A DNA stretch of 64,000 nucleotides from Pseudomonadota bacterium (GTDB lineage: Bacteria > Myxococcota_A > UBA796 > SXON01): assembly GCA_030684355.1 (NCBI GenBank), contig JAUXTN010000017.1, positions 1 to 64,000 of the forward strand, given 5' to 3'. This document shows, piece by piece, positions 37,107 through 45,311 of the stretch. The stretch's first letter is position 1. Each line of letters opens with the position of its first letter. A program made the translations under genes and the position numbers. The notes beneath the pieces are model-generated. The model was not told where the DNA came from. It saw only the letters and a list, made by a program, of their open reading frames with translations, and searched no databases.

Positions 37107-38591
37107 TCATTCCCAGCTAAGCCGATAGTCCAGGAACTGGAACGATGTCGCGCCGGGGACGACCGAGTGGCGCCCCGGCGCGGCGGGCCTCGCGTTTATC
37201 TCCGCGCTGCCGGAGCGGATCTCGGCGGTGGAGCGCGTGTTCCAGACGGGGCGCTCGACCCTGAGCACCAACACGGCGTGTTCGCGACGGCCGATCCCGA
37301 GCGTCCCGTCCGGGAGGACGACGATCGGGGCTTCGGACAGATGCTCGATCGCGAGGGTCTGCCGGGCCCCGCCCGCGCGGCGGTAGCTGAAGGCCCCCCC
37401 GAGGCGCAGGGGCGCGACACGCCGGCGCAGGCCGAGCACCCCTGCCACCAGGAGGAGGCCGAGGCTGGCGGCCATTCCCAGGCTGCGCACGGGGGAGAGG
37501 CCGTAGTGGCGCTCCGCGCGGATGGTCACGTCGGCCACGAGGTCGGTGCGCTCGGGGTCGATCCCGAGGCCACGCAGGGTGTCGGCTGGAGAGAGCGTGC
37601 CCTCCACGCGCAGGCGGACGGGGATGTCCACCGTGTCGTTCGCCGGGAAGAGGGAGAAGGGCGCCGCCGGCACGTCCACCAGGATGGGCACGGTGCCGTC
37701 GGGTGCGAGCTGGAGGGTCTGGACGTCGGTCCGCGCCCCCTCCACGGTGATCTTCCGCACGTCGAAGGTCAGGTTCGCGAGCCCGGTCCCGAGGAGGAGG
37801 GTCCCGGACGGGCGGTCGAGCGTGGGGCCCTCGCCCACCCGCGCGGTGAGGGCGAGGCGTTTCACCTCGCCTCGAACGAGGGGACGGAGACGCACCCCCT
37901 CCACGTTGGCGCGCAGCGCATCGACCCAGGCCGCAAAGGGCTCCTTCGCGACCTCTACCGCGGCGGCGGGCGCGAAGTAGGCCTGGGTGTCGGCGAGCCC
38001 GCGGTCATCGACCTTCTGCTTGGCCGTCGCCACGGGAAATAGCACGGCATCCACCGTGGTATGATCTCCGGCCGCGTCGAAGCCGGCGTCGAACTTGTCG
38101 AAGCCGCGGATGGCCCGGCAGCCGAACCCACCGTCCGCGTAGGTCGACTCGAGCGGCGGCGAGTGACAGAAGCTGCTGAGCATGAGCACGAACCGCGGCG
38201 CCGCGGCGCCTTGCGCGCCGAGGCTGGCACCGACGACGGAGAGCCCGGCGGCGAGGTCCGTGCTCCGGGCCGTGGGGAGCTCCAGCGCGCGGATCTCGGC
38301 GGCCAGCGCGGCCCTCCCGGCGTCGTCAATCGTGCGCAAAGGGAGGGCGAAGCTCGAACGAGTGTGCAGAACGACGATCTCGAGGCGGTCCCCTACGGGG
38401 AGCGTCTCGACGAGTCGGGCGATCGGCTCGCGGGCGGCGTTCGCCTGATCGAGCATTGGGCCAGCGGTTTCCAGCACCACGGTCCAGGTCGCGGCAGGCG
38501 CCTCGGACCAGCGAAGTGGCGCCGACGCGACGGGATCGGCGGCGCGAGCCGAGAGGGAGGTCAGGGTCAGCAGGAGTAGGAGAAAGGGCAT
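37107..38591 (-). CDS. Exported VWA-like protein with one transmembrane helix
   Basis: 494 residues. A signal peptide ends at ARA (about 17). Residues 35-210 look like a von Willebrand A-type fold (TWTVVLETAGPMLDQANAA, VGDRLEIVVLHT, RFVLMLSSFCHSP), but the metal-site DxSxS is not intact (ETAGP instead), so it may not bind metal. A beta-sandwich region follows, then a transmembrane helix (about 372-390) and a cytoplasmic C-terminal domain of about 100 residues. Adhesion or envelope sensing is a guess. ATG start; TAAGGT lies 14 nt upstream. Confidence 0.7.
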   Translation of the reverse strand: MPFLLLLLTLTSLSARAADPVASAPLRWSEAPAATWTVVLETAGPMLDQANAAREPIARLVETLPVGDRLEIVVLHTRSSFALPLRTIDDAGRAALAAEIRALELPTARSTDLAAGLSVVGASLGAQGAAAPRFVLMLSSFCHSPPLESTYADGGFGCRAIRGFDKFDAGFDAAGDHTTVDAVLFPVATAKQKVDDRGLADTQAYFAPAAAVEVAKEPFAAWVDALRANVEGVRLRPLVRGEVKRLALTARVGEGPTLDRPSGTLLLGTGLANLTFDVRKITVEGARTDVQTLQLAPDGTVPILVDVPAAPFSLFPANDTVDIPVRLRVEGTLSPADTLRGLGIDPERTDLVADVTIRAERHYGLSPVRSLGMAASLGLLLVAGVLGLRRRVAPLRLGGAFSYRRAGGARQTLAIEHLSEAPIVVLPDGTLGIGRREHAVLVLRVERPVWNTRSTAEIRSGSAEINARPAAPGRHSVVPGATSFQFLDYRLSWE

Positions 38592-38657
38592 GCTTTCGGG
38601 TCGAAACCTTAGTGCCGCGCCGCGGGGACCGCAACCCGTGGGGGCGCCCGGCTGGGG

Positions 38658-38696
38658 CGTGTCGCACCACTGGGACGCCCGTGCCCCAGCGACACG
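38658..38696. promoter_or_regulatory. Inverted repeat upstream of a sigma-54 promoter
   Basis: CGTGTCGC (38658-38665) and GCGACACG (38689-38696) are perfect complements. Their distance of about 50-85 bp from the -24 element suits an enhancer-binding activator site. A CTGGGGC/GCCCCAG pair overlaps the same region. Confidence 0.45.
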
Positions 38697-38741
38697 GGCG
38701 CCTCATCCTCGAATAGTCCTCGTCCAGGCGGCATCGCTGGC

Positions 38742-38757
38742 TGGCACGAGCTGTGCA
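38742..38757 (+). promoter_or_regulatory. Predicted sigma-54 promoter of the amidase gene
   Basis: TGGCACGAGCTGTGCA has GG at 38743-38744, ten bases, and GC at 38755-38756. It is a near-consensus -24/-12 element about 27 bp before the ATG at 38784. Confidence 0.75.
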
Positions 38758-38783
38758 AGGAACCTGGGCGACCCGAGGCCTCC

Positions 38784-40244
38784 ATGCGTGTCTTCCTTGC
38801 GCCGCTCGTCGTTGTCGCCGCCTGTACCCCGAGCACCCGCGCGCCCACCGAGCTCGCCGACGCCTTCGCCGAGGCCGCCGAGACCTACGAGGTGCCCGTC
38901 GAGGTCCTCGTCGCCACGTCCTACGCGGTGAGCCGCTTCGACCAGCGCTTCGGAGAGGAGAACCGCGAGGGGGGCGTCGGCGTCATGAACCTGCGGGTCG
39001 GCGACACCTTCCCGTCGATGCCCCTGGCCGCCACCAGGCTCGGGATGTCGGAGGACGCCCTGGCCGACTCCGCGTCCGCCAACATCCTGGGCGCCGCGGC
39101 GCTCCTCCACACCGAGGCGCTCGAGCTGCAGAAGCTGACCGGTGAGCCCGTCGACACCCTAGAGGAGTGGTACCCGCTCGTGGCCGCCTGGTCGGGCTCC
39201 GAGGACCCGCTCGTGGCCGACGGGTTCGCGGCGCAGGTCTATGACTGGATCCAATGGGGCCTCGCCGGAGAGGCGCCCACGGGCGAGCTCGTGGAGCTCC
39301 ACCCCACCGCGCTGCCGTGGCGGGAGAGCCGCATGGCCGTGAGCGGCTCGGGCCTCGTCTACCAGTACATCCCGGCGTGCAGCTCGAACTTCTCGGACTA
39401 CAACCGCGGCTCCGGCGACATCGACTACGTGATCATCCACACGATGGAGGGCACCTACTCGGGCTCCATCTCCTGGTTCCAGAACTGCTCCGCGCAGGTC
39501 AGCGCCCACTACAACATCCGCTCGAGCGACGGCCAGATCACCCAGATGGTGCAGGAAGAGGATGTGGCCTGGCACGCCGGCTACTGGGACTACAACAAGC
39601 GCGGCATCGGAATCGAGCACGAGGGCTACGTCTCCCAGCCGAGCACCTGGTACACGGACGCCATGTACCGGGCCTCGGCGGCGCTGACGCGGGACCTCTG
39701 CGACCGCTACGGCATCCCCAAGGACCGCGCGCACGTCATCGGGCACAACGAGGTGCCCGGGTGCTCGTCCGGCGGCGGCGGGTCGGGCTGCCACACGGAC
39801 CCCGGCTCCGGCTGGAACTGGGACTACTACATGAGCCTCGTGACCGAGTCGGGGAGCGGCTCGGAGAGCCTGGGCGGCTCGGGCGTGGCCGATGGGCCCC
39901 GCACCGGCACCTTCGACGCGAAGGTGAAGTCCACCCGCTACGGCGACACCGACACCTGCTCCGGGAGCCTCACCGGCGCCGTCAACGGCGGGCAGGTGTA
40001 CCTCAACGGCAAGTGCACGCTGGTAGGGCACGCGGACAAGGTGAAGGACCTACCGGTCACGTGGACCGGGACCGTCACCGGCACCACGCTCTCCGGCCGC
40101 ATGGTGGTGGACGGGCACGACGCCTCGTTCACCGGAGCCGTGAACGCCGACGGCAGCCTCCAGGCCTCGTTCAGCGGCAGCGAGGACCTCGGCGGGGACG
40201 TCGGCGCCATCGAGTTCGAGGTCAACCTGGCTGCGGCTCCGTAG
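38784..40244 (+). CDS. Lipoprotein N-acetylmuramoyl-L-alanine amidase
   Basis: 486 residues. Lipobox VVVAAC (Cys about 14). Residues about 25-130 resemble a lytic-transglycosylase-like helical domain (YEVPVEVLVATSYAVSRFD, GVGVMNLRVGD). Residues about 200-350 are an Amidase_2/PGRP domain with zinc ligands in VIIHTMEG and GCHTDPG and with WHAGYW and GHNEVPG. A beta-rich C-terminal domain (about 375-486) follows a Gly/Ser linker. It should cleave the amide between N-acetylmuramic acid and the stem peptide, either in remodelling or in attack on prey. A sigma-54 promoter suggests developmental or condition-specific expression. Confidence 0.9.
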   Translation: MRVFLAPLVVVAACTPSTRAPTELADAFAEAAETYEVPVEVLVATSYAVSRFDQRFGEENREGGVGVMNLRVGDTFPSMPLAATRLGMSEDALADSASANILGAAALLHTEALELQKLTGEPVDTLEEWYPLVAAWSGSEDPLVADGFAAQVYDWIQWGLAGEAPTGELVELHPTALPWRESRMAVSGSGLVYQYIPACSSNFSDYNRGSGDIDYVIIHTMEGTYSGSISWFQNCSAQVSAHYNIRSSDGQITQMVQEEDVAWHAGYWDYNKRGIGIEHEGYVSQPSTWYTDAMYRASAALTRDLCDRYGIPKDRAHVIGHNEVPGCSSGGGGSGCHTDPGSGWNWDYYMSLVTESGSGSESLGGSGVADGPRTGTFDAKVKSTRYGDTDTCSGSLTGAVNGGQVYLNGKCTLVGHADKVKDLPVTWTGTVTGTTLSGRMVVDGHDASFTGAVNADGSLQASFSGSEDLGGDVGAIEFEVNLAAAP

Positions 40245-40269
40245 CCAGGCCGGTCGCGCACGGCCTGGC
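40244..40269 (+). terminator. GC-rich hairpin after the amidase gene, repeated at 4134
   Basis: GCCAGGCCG (40244-40252, beginning with the last base of the stop) pairs with CGGCCTGGC (40261-40269) around 8 nt. The element shares CCAGGCCGG and GCACGGCCTG with the hairpin at 4133-4156. No T-tract follows. Confidence 0.5.
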
Positions 40270-40317
40270 CATCGTGGTCGGGTCGGCGGGGCGGGCCTGC
40301 GCGCGCCCCCGGAGCTT

Positions 40318-40953
40318 TTAGAGGACCTTCTTGATCGCCTTGACGACCTTGGGGGAGAGCTTCGCCCAATCGGCGCTGTCCTCCTTGGTGACCGTCACGA
40401 AGTCCTTCACGGCGAACACGCCCTTCACGCCACCGCAGGCCCAGAGCGCCTTGCCGAGCGGGTGCTTCTCGGCGTCCTCGGCGGAGTTGAAGGACAGGGA
40501 GCCCTTCTCCACCACCGTGGTCGTCGTCGTGAACTTCCGGGCGTTGGGGTTCGGGGTGTCCTCCGCGACGACCTCGACCGCCTTCTTGGCCACCTTCTTC
40601 TCGGCGGCCGGCTCGGCCGCGGGGGCCTCGGCGCGCCCGTGATCGTGCGAGTGCCCGTGGTCGTGCCCGCGGTCTTCGGCCTTCGGAGCCGCCACCGGGG
40701 CCGGCGCGGGCTTGGCGACCGCCGCGGGGGCCGGCGCGACCTTGGGGGCGGGCGCAGGCTCGGCGCGATCGCCGCCGTGGTCGTGGGAGTGCCCGTGCGA
40801 GTGCGAATGACCGCGGTCCTCCTCTTCCTCTTCCGGCGCGGGCGCCGCTGGGCGGGACACGGGCTGACGAGGCGGGGTGGGGCGGGCGGCGGGGGGCGGG
40901 GTCTTCCGGCCGAGCAGCTGGCCCAGCAATTTCTTGAGCGTCGAGCGGATCAT
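40318..40953 (-). CDS. Nfu N-terminal domain protein with His-rich repeats
   Basis: 211 residues. The C-terminal 90 residues are a typical Nfu_N (Scaffold protein Nfu/NifU N-terminal) domain: TPNPNARKF, SLSFNSAEDAEKHPLGKAL, GVKGVFAVKDFVTVTKE and a final DWAKLSP. It lacks the C-terminal CxxC NifU domain that holds the Fe-S cluster. Between the basic N-terminus and this domain lie two His clusters (HSHSHGHSHDHG and HDHGHSHDHG) in an Ala/Pro linker, suggesting nickel, zinc or cobalt binding. ATG 40953 has GGAG 8 nt upstream and TTAG 20 nt upstream. Confidence 0.82.
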   Translation of the reverse strand: MIRSTLKKLLGQLLGRKTPPPAARPTPPRQPVSRPAAPAPEEEEEDRGHSHSHGHSHDHGGDRAEPAPAPKVAPAPAAVAKPAPAPVAAPKAEDRGHDHGHSHDHGRAEAPAAEPAAEKKVAKKAVEVVAEDTPNPNARKFTTTTTVVEKGSLSFNSAEDAEKHPLGKALWACGGVKGVFAVKDFVTVTKEDSADWAKLSPKVVKAIKKVL

Positions 40954-41057
40954 GGTTCGGCTCCGCGCCGCGACTAACCGAACTGGGTGACGTTGCACGG
41001 AAATCGGTGGCGCATGAGCCCGGGACAGGCTCTCTTGTGGCCCAGGAGACCGACCCC

Positions 41058-42284
41058 ATGCTCGTCCTCATGTTGGCCGCGTGTTCGTCGGACGGGCAGG
41101 ATCCCGTCGACACCGGGCCCACCTACTACCGGGACGTGCGCCCGATCCTCGACATGAGCTGCGCGCGCTGCCACACGGACCGGGGCCTCTCCATCTCCTT
41201 CGACGACCCCGTGAGCGTCCAGTCGCTCGCGACGTCGATCCAGGCCCGCACGCAGGCCGGCACCATGCCGCCGCCCGCGCCGGACCCTTCGTGCGCCGAC
41301 TACGAGGGCTCCGAGGCCCTGTTCCTCTCGGACGAAGACAAGCAGACCCTCTCCGACTGGGCGGATGCCGGCGCGCCCCTCGGCGATCCGGCCAGCGCGC
41401 CCACCGACCTCGCGCCCCCCCTCACGACGGCGCCGTTCGACGTGGAGCTCCGCGGCAGCGAGCCCTACCAGCCGGCCTTCGACGAGACGGGCAACGACTA
41501 CCGCTGCTTCGTCCTCGATGCCGGCAACGACACCCCCACGTACGTGACCGGGTTCGAGGCCCTCGTCGACAACCCCCGCATCGTGCACCACGTCGTGCTG
41601 TGGTCGGTCGCCCCCACGGTCACGCTCCCGGAGGTCGCCACCGGCGAGGTCGGGTTTGCATGCGACGGCTTCGGGGAGTCCAACTGGGAATTCTTCGCGG
41701 GCTGGGCGCCCGGCGGCCGCCCCGTCCAGTTCGATGAAGGGCAGGGCATGCAGATGCGGGCAGCCACCCGGCTCGTCCTGCAGATGCACTACTACGAGAG
41801 CTTCGACGGCGCGGCCGCCGAGCTGGACCAGAGCGGGTACGGCCTCCACCTCTCGGACGACGTGACCACCGAGCTCTTCGCGCTCCCGCTCGGCGTGGAG
41901 GACTTCGAGATCCCCGCGGGCCAGGCCAACGCGGACGCGCAGATGTTCGTGCCCTGGGGCGAGGACTGGGGCGACGTCACGATCGTCGGCACCTTCCCGC
42001 ACATGCACCTGCTCGGGACCGGGTTCGACTTCAACGTGCAGCACCCCGACGGAACGAACACCTGCGTCGTCGAGATGAACGACTGGGACTTCCACAACCA
42101 GCAGGCCGTGCAGCTGAAGGAGCCCGTGCGCATCGAGGGCGGCGACATCGTGACCGTGACCTGCAACTGGGACAACAGCGCGGCGAACCCCAACCAGCCC
42201 TACGAACCCCCGCGGGACGTCGTGTTCGGGGAGGGGACGGGCGACGAGATGTGCTACGCCTTCACTTATGGGTTCTCGGACTAA
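41058..42284 (+). CDS. Cytochrome c / copper type II monooxygenase-like lipoprotein
   Basis: 408 residues. Lipobox LMLAAC (Cys about 9). A c-type haem motif CARCH (about 34-38) with an axial-Met candidate in TMPPPAP is followed by two domains like the peptidylglycine/dopamine hydroxylase fold: HHVVLW (paired His), HYYES, HxH in FPHMHLLG and the methionine-containing DEMC near the end, which together match the CuH and CuM sites. Oxidation of an unknown substrate outside the cytoplasm is predicted, with electrons from the fused haem. ATG 41058 begins the lipoprotein signal; the ORF extends upstream but without a signal. Confidence 0.85.
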   Translation: MLVLMLAACSSDGQDPVDTGPTYYRDVRPILDMSCARCHTDRGLSISFDDPVSVQSLATSIQARTQAGTMPPPAPDPSCADYEGSEALFLSDEDKQTLSDWADAGAPLGDPASAPTDLAPPLTTAPFDVELRGSEPYQPAFDETGNDYRCFVLDAGNDTPTYVTGFEALVDNPRIVHHVVLWSVAPTVTLPEVATGEVGFACDGFGESNWEFFAGWAPGGRPVQFDEGQGMQMRAATRLVLQMHYYESFDGAAAELDQSGYGLHLSDDVTTELFALPLGVEDFEIPAGQANADAQMFVPWGEDWGDVTIVGTFPHMHLLGTGFDFNVQHPDGTNTCVVEMNDWDFHNQQAVQLKEPVRIEGGDIVTVTCNWDNSAANPNQPYEPPRDVVFGEGTGDEMCYAFTYGFSD

Positions 42285-42317
42285 GTTGCTGTTTTTGAAA
42301 GGGGAAATGCCCTCCGT

Positions 42318-43514
42318 TCAAGCGGCGGCCGCCACCGCAGGCGGCAGCCGCCGGGTGACCGCGTAGAGACAGATGGGGACCAGCAGCGAGACCCCGATGG
42401 ACAGCCACGCGATGGCCGCGACGTTGCCGAGCGACCCGTCGGGGTTGGATACGAGGATCTCCGCGGAGACGAAGGCGCCGAGCGCGGAGGCGATGTGCTG
42501 CACCGCCGACTGGAGTGACTGGAAGCGGGCGCGCTCGTGTCGCAACGGCACCTTCGACGAGAGCGTGCCGTACGCGACGTTCCGGCCCGCGGTCCCCAGC
42601 ATGAACGCCACGAACAGCACGAGGACGGGGACGACCGGGTTGTACGCGAGGAACCAGAACGCGATGAGCCCGACCAGCCAGACCGTCGCCGCCGCGCCCA
42701 CCTTGAAGGAGCCGAGCCGATCCACGAGGCTCCCGAACAGGCGCAGCCCGACGAAGCTGAAGGCGCCGCCGAAGAGGTAGAGGATGCTGAGGCGGTCGCG
42801 GGGATAGCCGAGGTTCCCCTGCAGATATGCGGAGAAGTTGGGGATGAGGATGAACCCCGAGCCCATCACCGCCGCGGTGAGGAGGTACGACCACCGCACG
42901 ACCGGCCGCGCGAGCAGCTCCGAGAGCGGCGGATGGGCCGCCGCCGAGTCGAGGTGGCCGCGCATCGGGGGCAGGAGCCAGATGGCGCTCGCCGCGATGA
43001 GGAGCCCCAGCCCCGCGACGGCGAAGAAGGGGGCCCGCCAGTCCGCCAGGCGCGCGAGCTCCAGGCCCGCCGGCACGCCGAGGACCGACGCTGCCGAGAA
43101 CGCGCTCATCACGGCGCCGACGGCCTTCCCGCGGCGCTCGGCGGGGATGATGTCCGTGACGATGGACATCGCGAGCGCGGTGGCCGGGCCGCCGAAGAAG
43201 CCGGCGAGCACCCGCGCCGCGAGGAGGCTCCAGAGGCCCGTGGCGAACCCACCCATCGCGGTGCCGATGACGAGCCCGCCCATTGCGAACGCGAGCGCCT
43301 TCCGACGGTCGAAGCGGTCGAGCACCCCGGCGCCGAGCAGGCCCGAGACGGCGGCGGACGCCGTGTACGCCCCGCCCACGGCCCCGATCGACGAGACGGG
43401 GATGCCGAGCGCGACCGAGAAGTCGGGCCCCAGCGGCATCACCATCATGAAGTCGAGGATGTTGACGAACTGAACGGCGCCGACGAGGAAGATGATCGTG
43501 CGTTCGGAGCGCAT
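42318..43514 (-). CDS. MFS family transporter
   Basis: 398 residues with 12 predicted transmembrane helices. The loop 2-3 motif is LDRFDRRKALAFAMG (variant of GxxxDRxGRR), and PAERRGKAVGAVMSAF after helix 4 is typical of drug:H+ antiporter-like carriers. Substrate unknown. ATG start; the gene is convergent with the copper monooxygenase gene 33 bp away, and its upstream neighbour on the same strand starts 97 bp off, so it may be separately transcribed. Confidence 0.88.
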   Translation of the reverse strand: MRSERTIIFLVGAVQFVNILDFMMVMPLGPDFSVALGIPVSSIGAVGGAYTASAAVSGLLGAGVLDRFDRRKALAFAMGGLVIGTAMGGFATGLWSLLAARVLAGFFGGPATALAMSIVTDIIPAERRGKAVGAVMSAFSAASVLGVPAGLELARLADWRAPFFAVAGLGLLIAASAIWLLPPMRGHLDSAAAHPPLSELLARPVVRWSYLLTAAVMGSGFILIPNFSAYLQGNLGYPRDRLSILYLFGGAFSFVGLRLFGSLVDRLGSFKVGAAATVWLVGLIAFWFLAYNPVVPVLVLFVAFMLGTAGRNVAYGTLSSKVPLRHERARFQSLQSAVQHIASALGAFVSAEILVSNPDGSLGNVAAIAWLSIGVSLLVPICLYAVTRRLPPAVAAAA

Positions 43515-43611
43515 GGGGACTCGGGGGGCGTGCGAGTAGCCTGCCGCCGACCTCTTGCGTAGGCCGCAGGGCGGAACGCATCGGCCCGGGAGGTGGACGA
43601 TGCAGCCGAGC

Positions 43612-44559
43612 CTATTGACGCGCGAGCACCACGAGCGTCTCGACGTGGTCGGTTCCGGGGAACATGTCGTACGGCTGCACCCGCTCGACGCGGTACCCGC
43701 TCGACGCGACGCTGCGCAGGTCCCGCGCGAGAGAGACGGGATCGCACGAGAGGTAGAGGATCGCGCGCGGCCGCGTGACGACGAGCTTCTGGAGGAGGCC
43801 CTGCGCGCCGGCGCGCGGCGGGTCGAGCAGCGCCACGTCGAAGAAGCGCTGGCCGGGGACCCACTTCGCCGCGTTCTGGACGAGCACCTCGGCGCCGGGG
43901 AGGTTGTAGGTGGCATCGGCCGCGGAGGAGCGGTCCTGCTCCACGAGCGTGGCCTTCACGCCGCGCCGCACCGCCCCCGCGGAGAGGTTCCCGACGCCGG
44001 CATAGAGGTCGAGCAGGTGGGTCGGCGCGAGCTCCTGGAGCAGGGCGTCGACATCGGCGACGACACGCTCGTTCACCTCGAGGTTCACCTGGTAGAACGA
44101 CTCGGGCGAGACGCTCAGGCCCAGGATGCGCAGCCGCGGGTAGCCCGAGAGCACCTTTCCACGCGACCAGACGTTCCCCTCGACCGCCGCGGGCGCGTCG
44201 AGGACGATCGTGACCTTCTCGCCGTCGCTCCGGATCTCGACCTCACCGGCGGAAAGTCGCCCACGGAGTGCTTCTGCCGTCGCGACGACCTCGGGGCGGG
44301 CCAGCTCGTCGAGCGGGACCTCGACGAAGGTGTGGCTGCCGGGCCGGGAGAAGCCGAGGGCGCCCTTGGGCCCCACCCGGAGCTTCACGCGCGCCCGGGA
44401 GCCCACGATGCGCGGCGAGGGCACGATGGGCGCCACGTCGGCGCTGATGTGACCACGGACCAGGGCGTCGCGTACGATCGCCTCCCGACGCGCCAACTGC
44501 TCCGCGTAGGGGAGGTCAGCGAGGGGCAGGATTCCAACTTCTACGAGCGGCGACGACAT
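43612..44559 (-). CDS. TrmA/RumA-like class I SAM RNA methyltransferase
   Basis: 315 residues. The C-terminal half shows the RNA m5U methyltransferase core: YAGVGNLSAGAVRRG (SAM loop), DPPRAGAQGLL, and the nucleophile region LYLSCDPVSLARDL. The central substrate-domain signature SFYQVNLEVNERV is also present. The N-terminal TRAM domain usual in RumA is missing, and no obvious [4Fe-4S] Cys cluster is seen. Position and target base (tRNA or rRNA) unknown. ATG 44559 is chosen over GTG 44574 because the latter overlaps the -10-like element. Confidence 0.85.
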   Translation of the reverse strand: MSSPLVEVGILPLADLPYAEQLARREAIVRDALVRGHISADVAPIVPSPRIVGSRARVKLRVGPKGALGFSRPGSHTFVEVPLDELARPEVVATAEALRGRLSAGEVEIRSDGEKVTIVLDAPAAVEGNVWSRGKVLSGYPRLRILGLSVSPESFYQVNLEVNERVVADVDALLQELAPTHLLDLYAGVGNLSAGAVRRGVKATLVEQDRSSAADATYNLPGAEVLVQNAAKWVPGQRFFDVALLDPPRAGAQGLLQKLVVTRPRAILYLSCDPVSLARDLRSVASSGYRVERVQPYDMFPGTDHVETLVVLARQ

Positions 44560-44565
44560 GCCGGC

Positions 44566-44571
44566 GGCTAA
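44566..44571 (-). promoter_or_regulatory. -10-like hexamer close to the methyltransferase start
   Basis: On the minus strand TTAGCC ends 6 nt before ATG 44559, with no Shine-Dalgarno. Confidence 0.45.
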
Positions 44572-44665
44572 CACGCGGCCCCGGATCGGCGGGTCTGGAG
44601 GTCTCCCGTCGGGATAGATCGGGGTCGTGCGTACGCGCCTCGCCTCCCTCCGCCTCTTCCTGCTC

Positions 44666-44768
44666 GCCCCCGGCGAGTGGTCGGCGCGCCATTATGCGCG
44701 CAAGAACCGGATGGACCTGGTCGCGCTTCGTCCTGGCGAGTGGCGCTGGGCGGCCTCACGCGCGCAAG
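44666..44768 (+). repeat. Imperfect direct repeat before the PRC-barrel gene
   Basis: Two related 39-bp segments (44666-44704 and 44730-44768) share GGCGAGTGG and end in GCGCGCAAG. They sit in the leader of the PRC-barrel gene. An in-frame leader peptide (LLAPGEW... and ALRPGEW...) spans both, so duplication may be of coding origin. Confidence 0.45.
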
Positions 44769-44777
44769 GAGGAGTCG

Positions 44778-45311
44778 ATGAAGAGCTTCAAGAAGGCGCA
44801 GGGAATGACGGTGGCCACGCTCGCGGAGGGGGCCCTCGTCGGGAAGTTCGATGACTTCCAGTTCGACGTCGAGACCGGCGTCATCTACGGCTGCCGCCTG
44901 AAGCAGGGGGTCTTCGCGAAGAGTGGGGGCGTGCCCGCCGACGCCGTGATGCTGCTCGGCCGCGACCTGGTCTACGTGCGCGACGAGGCCGCCATCGAGT
45001 GGTCGGGGGCGTCCCGCGTGCCGACCGAGGGCCGTGCGTGGGCCACCGAGTACCGGGGCACGAAGGTCATGTCTCGCCGCGGCGCCGGCCTCGGCACCGT
45101 GGAGGACTTCCTCATCGCGCTCAACCCACCGCGCGTCACGGCGCTGCTGCTCGACGGGGGCCGCGTGGTGGTGTTCGACGAGCGGGTCGCGGTGGGCCGC
45201 GACGCCGTCATTCTCTCCGATCCCGCCCTCGCCGTGCCGACCCCCGAGGGAGATGAGGAGAGCGGCGACTGGTGGAAGCGGATGAAGGGTCTGTTCGAAT
45301 CGGAGAAGTGA
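44778..45311 (+). CDS. PRC-barrel domain protein
   Basis: 177 residues. Two related halves, each with the PRC-barrel pattern of a short beta barrel: VGKFDDFQFDVETGVIYGCRL (about 21-41) and GTVEDFLIALNPPRVTALLLDGG (about 110-132). The C-terminus ends in a basic/aromatic WWKRMKGLFESEK. PRC-barrel proteins bind RNA or partner proteins; the role here is unknown. ATG has AAGGAGGAG 4-12 nt upstream, one of the strongest Shine-Dalgarnos here. Its 3' end overlaps the end of the TrpD-like gene on the other strand. Confidence 0.8.
   Translation: MKSFKKAQGMTVATLAEGALVGKFDDFQFDVETGVIYGCRLKQGVFAKSGGVPADAVMLLGRDLVYVRDEAAIEWSGASRVPTEGRAWATEYRGTKVMSRRGAGLGTVEDFLIALNPPRVTALLLDGGRVVVFDERVAVGRDAVILSDPALAVPTPEGDEESGDWWKRMKGLFESEK

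Noticed and set aside
44627..44854. Leader open reading frame upstream of the PRC-barrel gene
   Set aside because: It spans the direct repeat and could encode a short peptide, but it runs out of frame into the PRC-barrel gene and has no Shine-Dalgarno, so it is noted only as part of the repeat.
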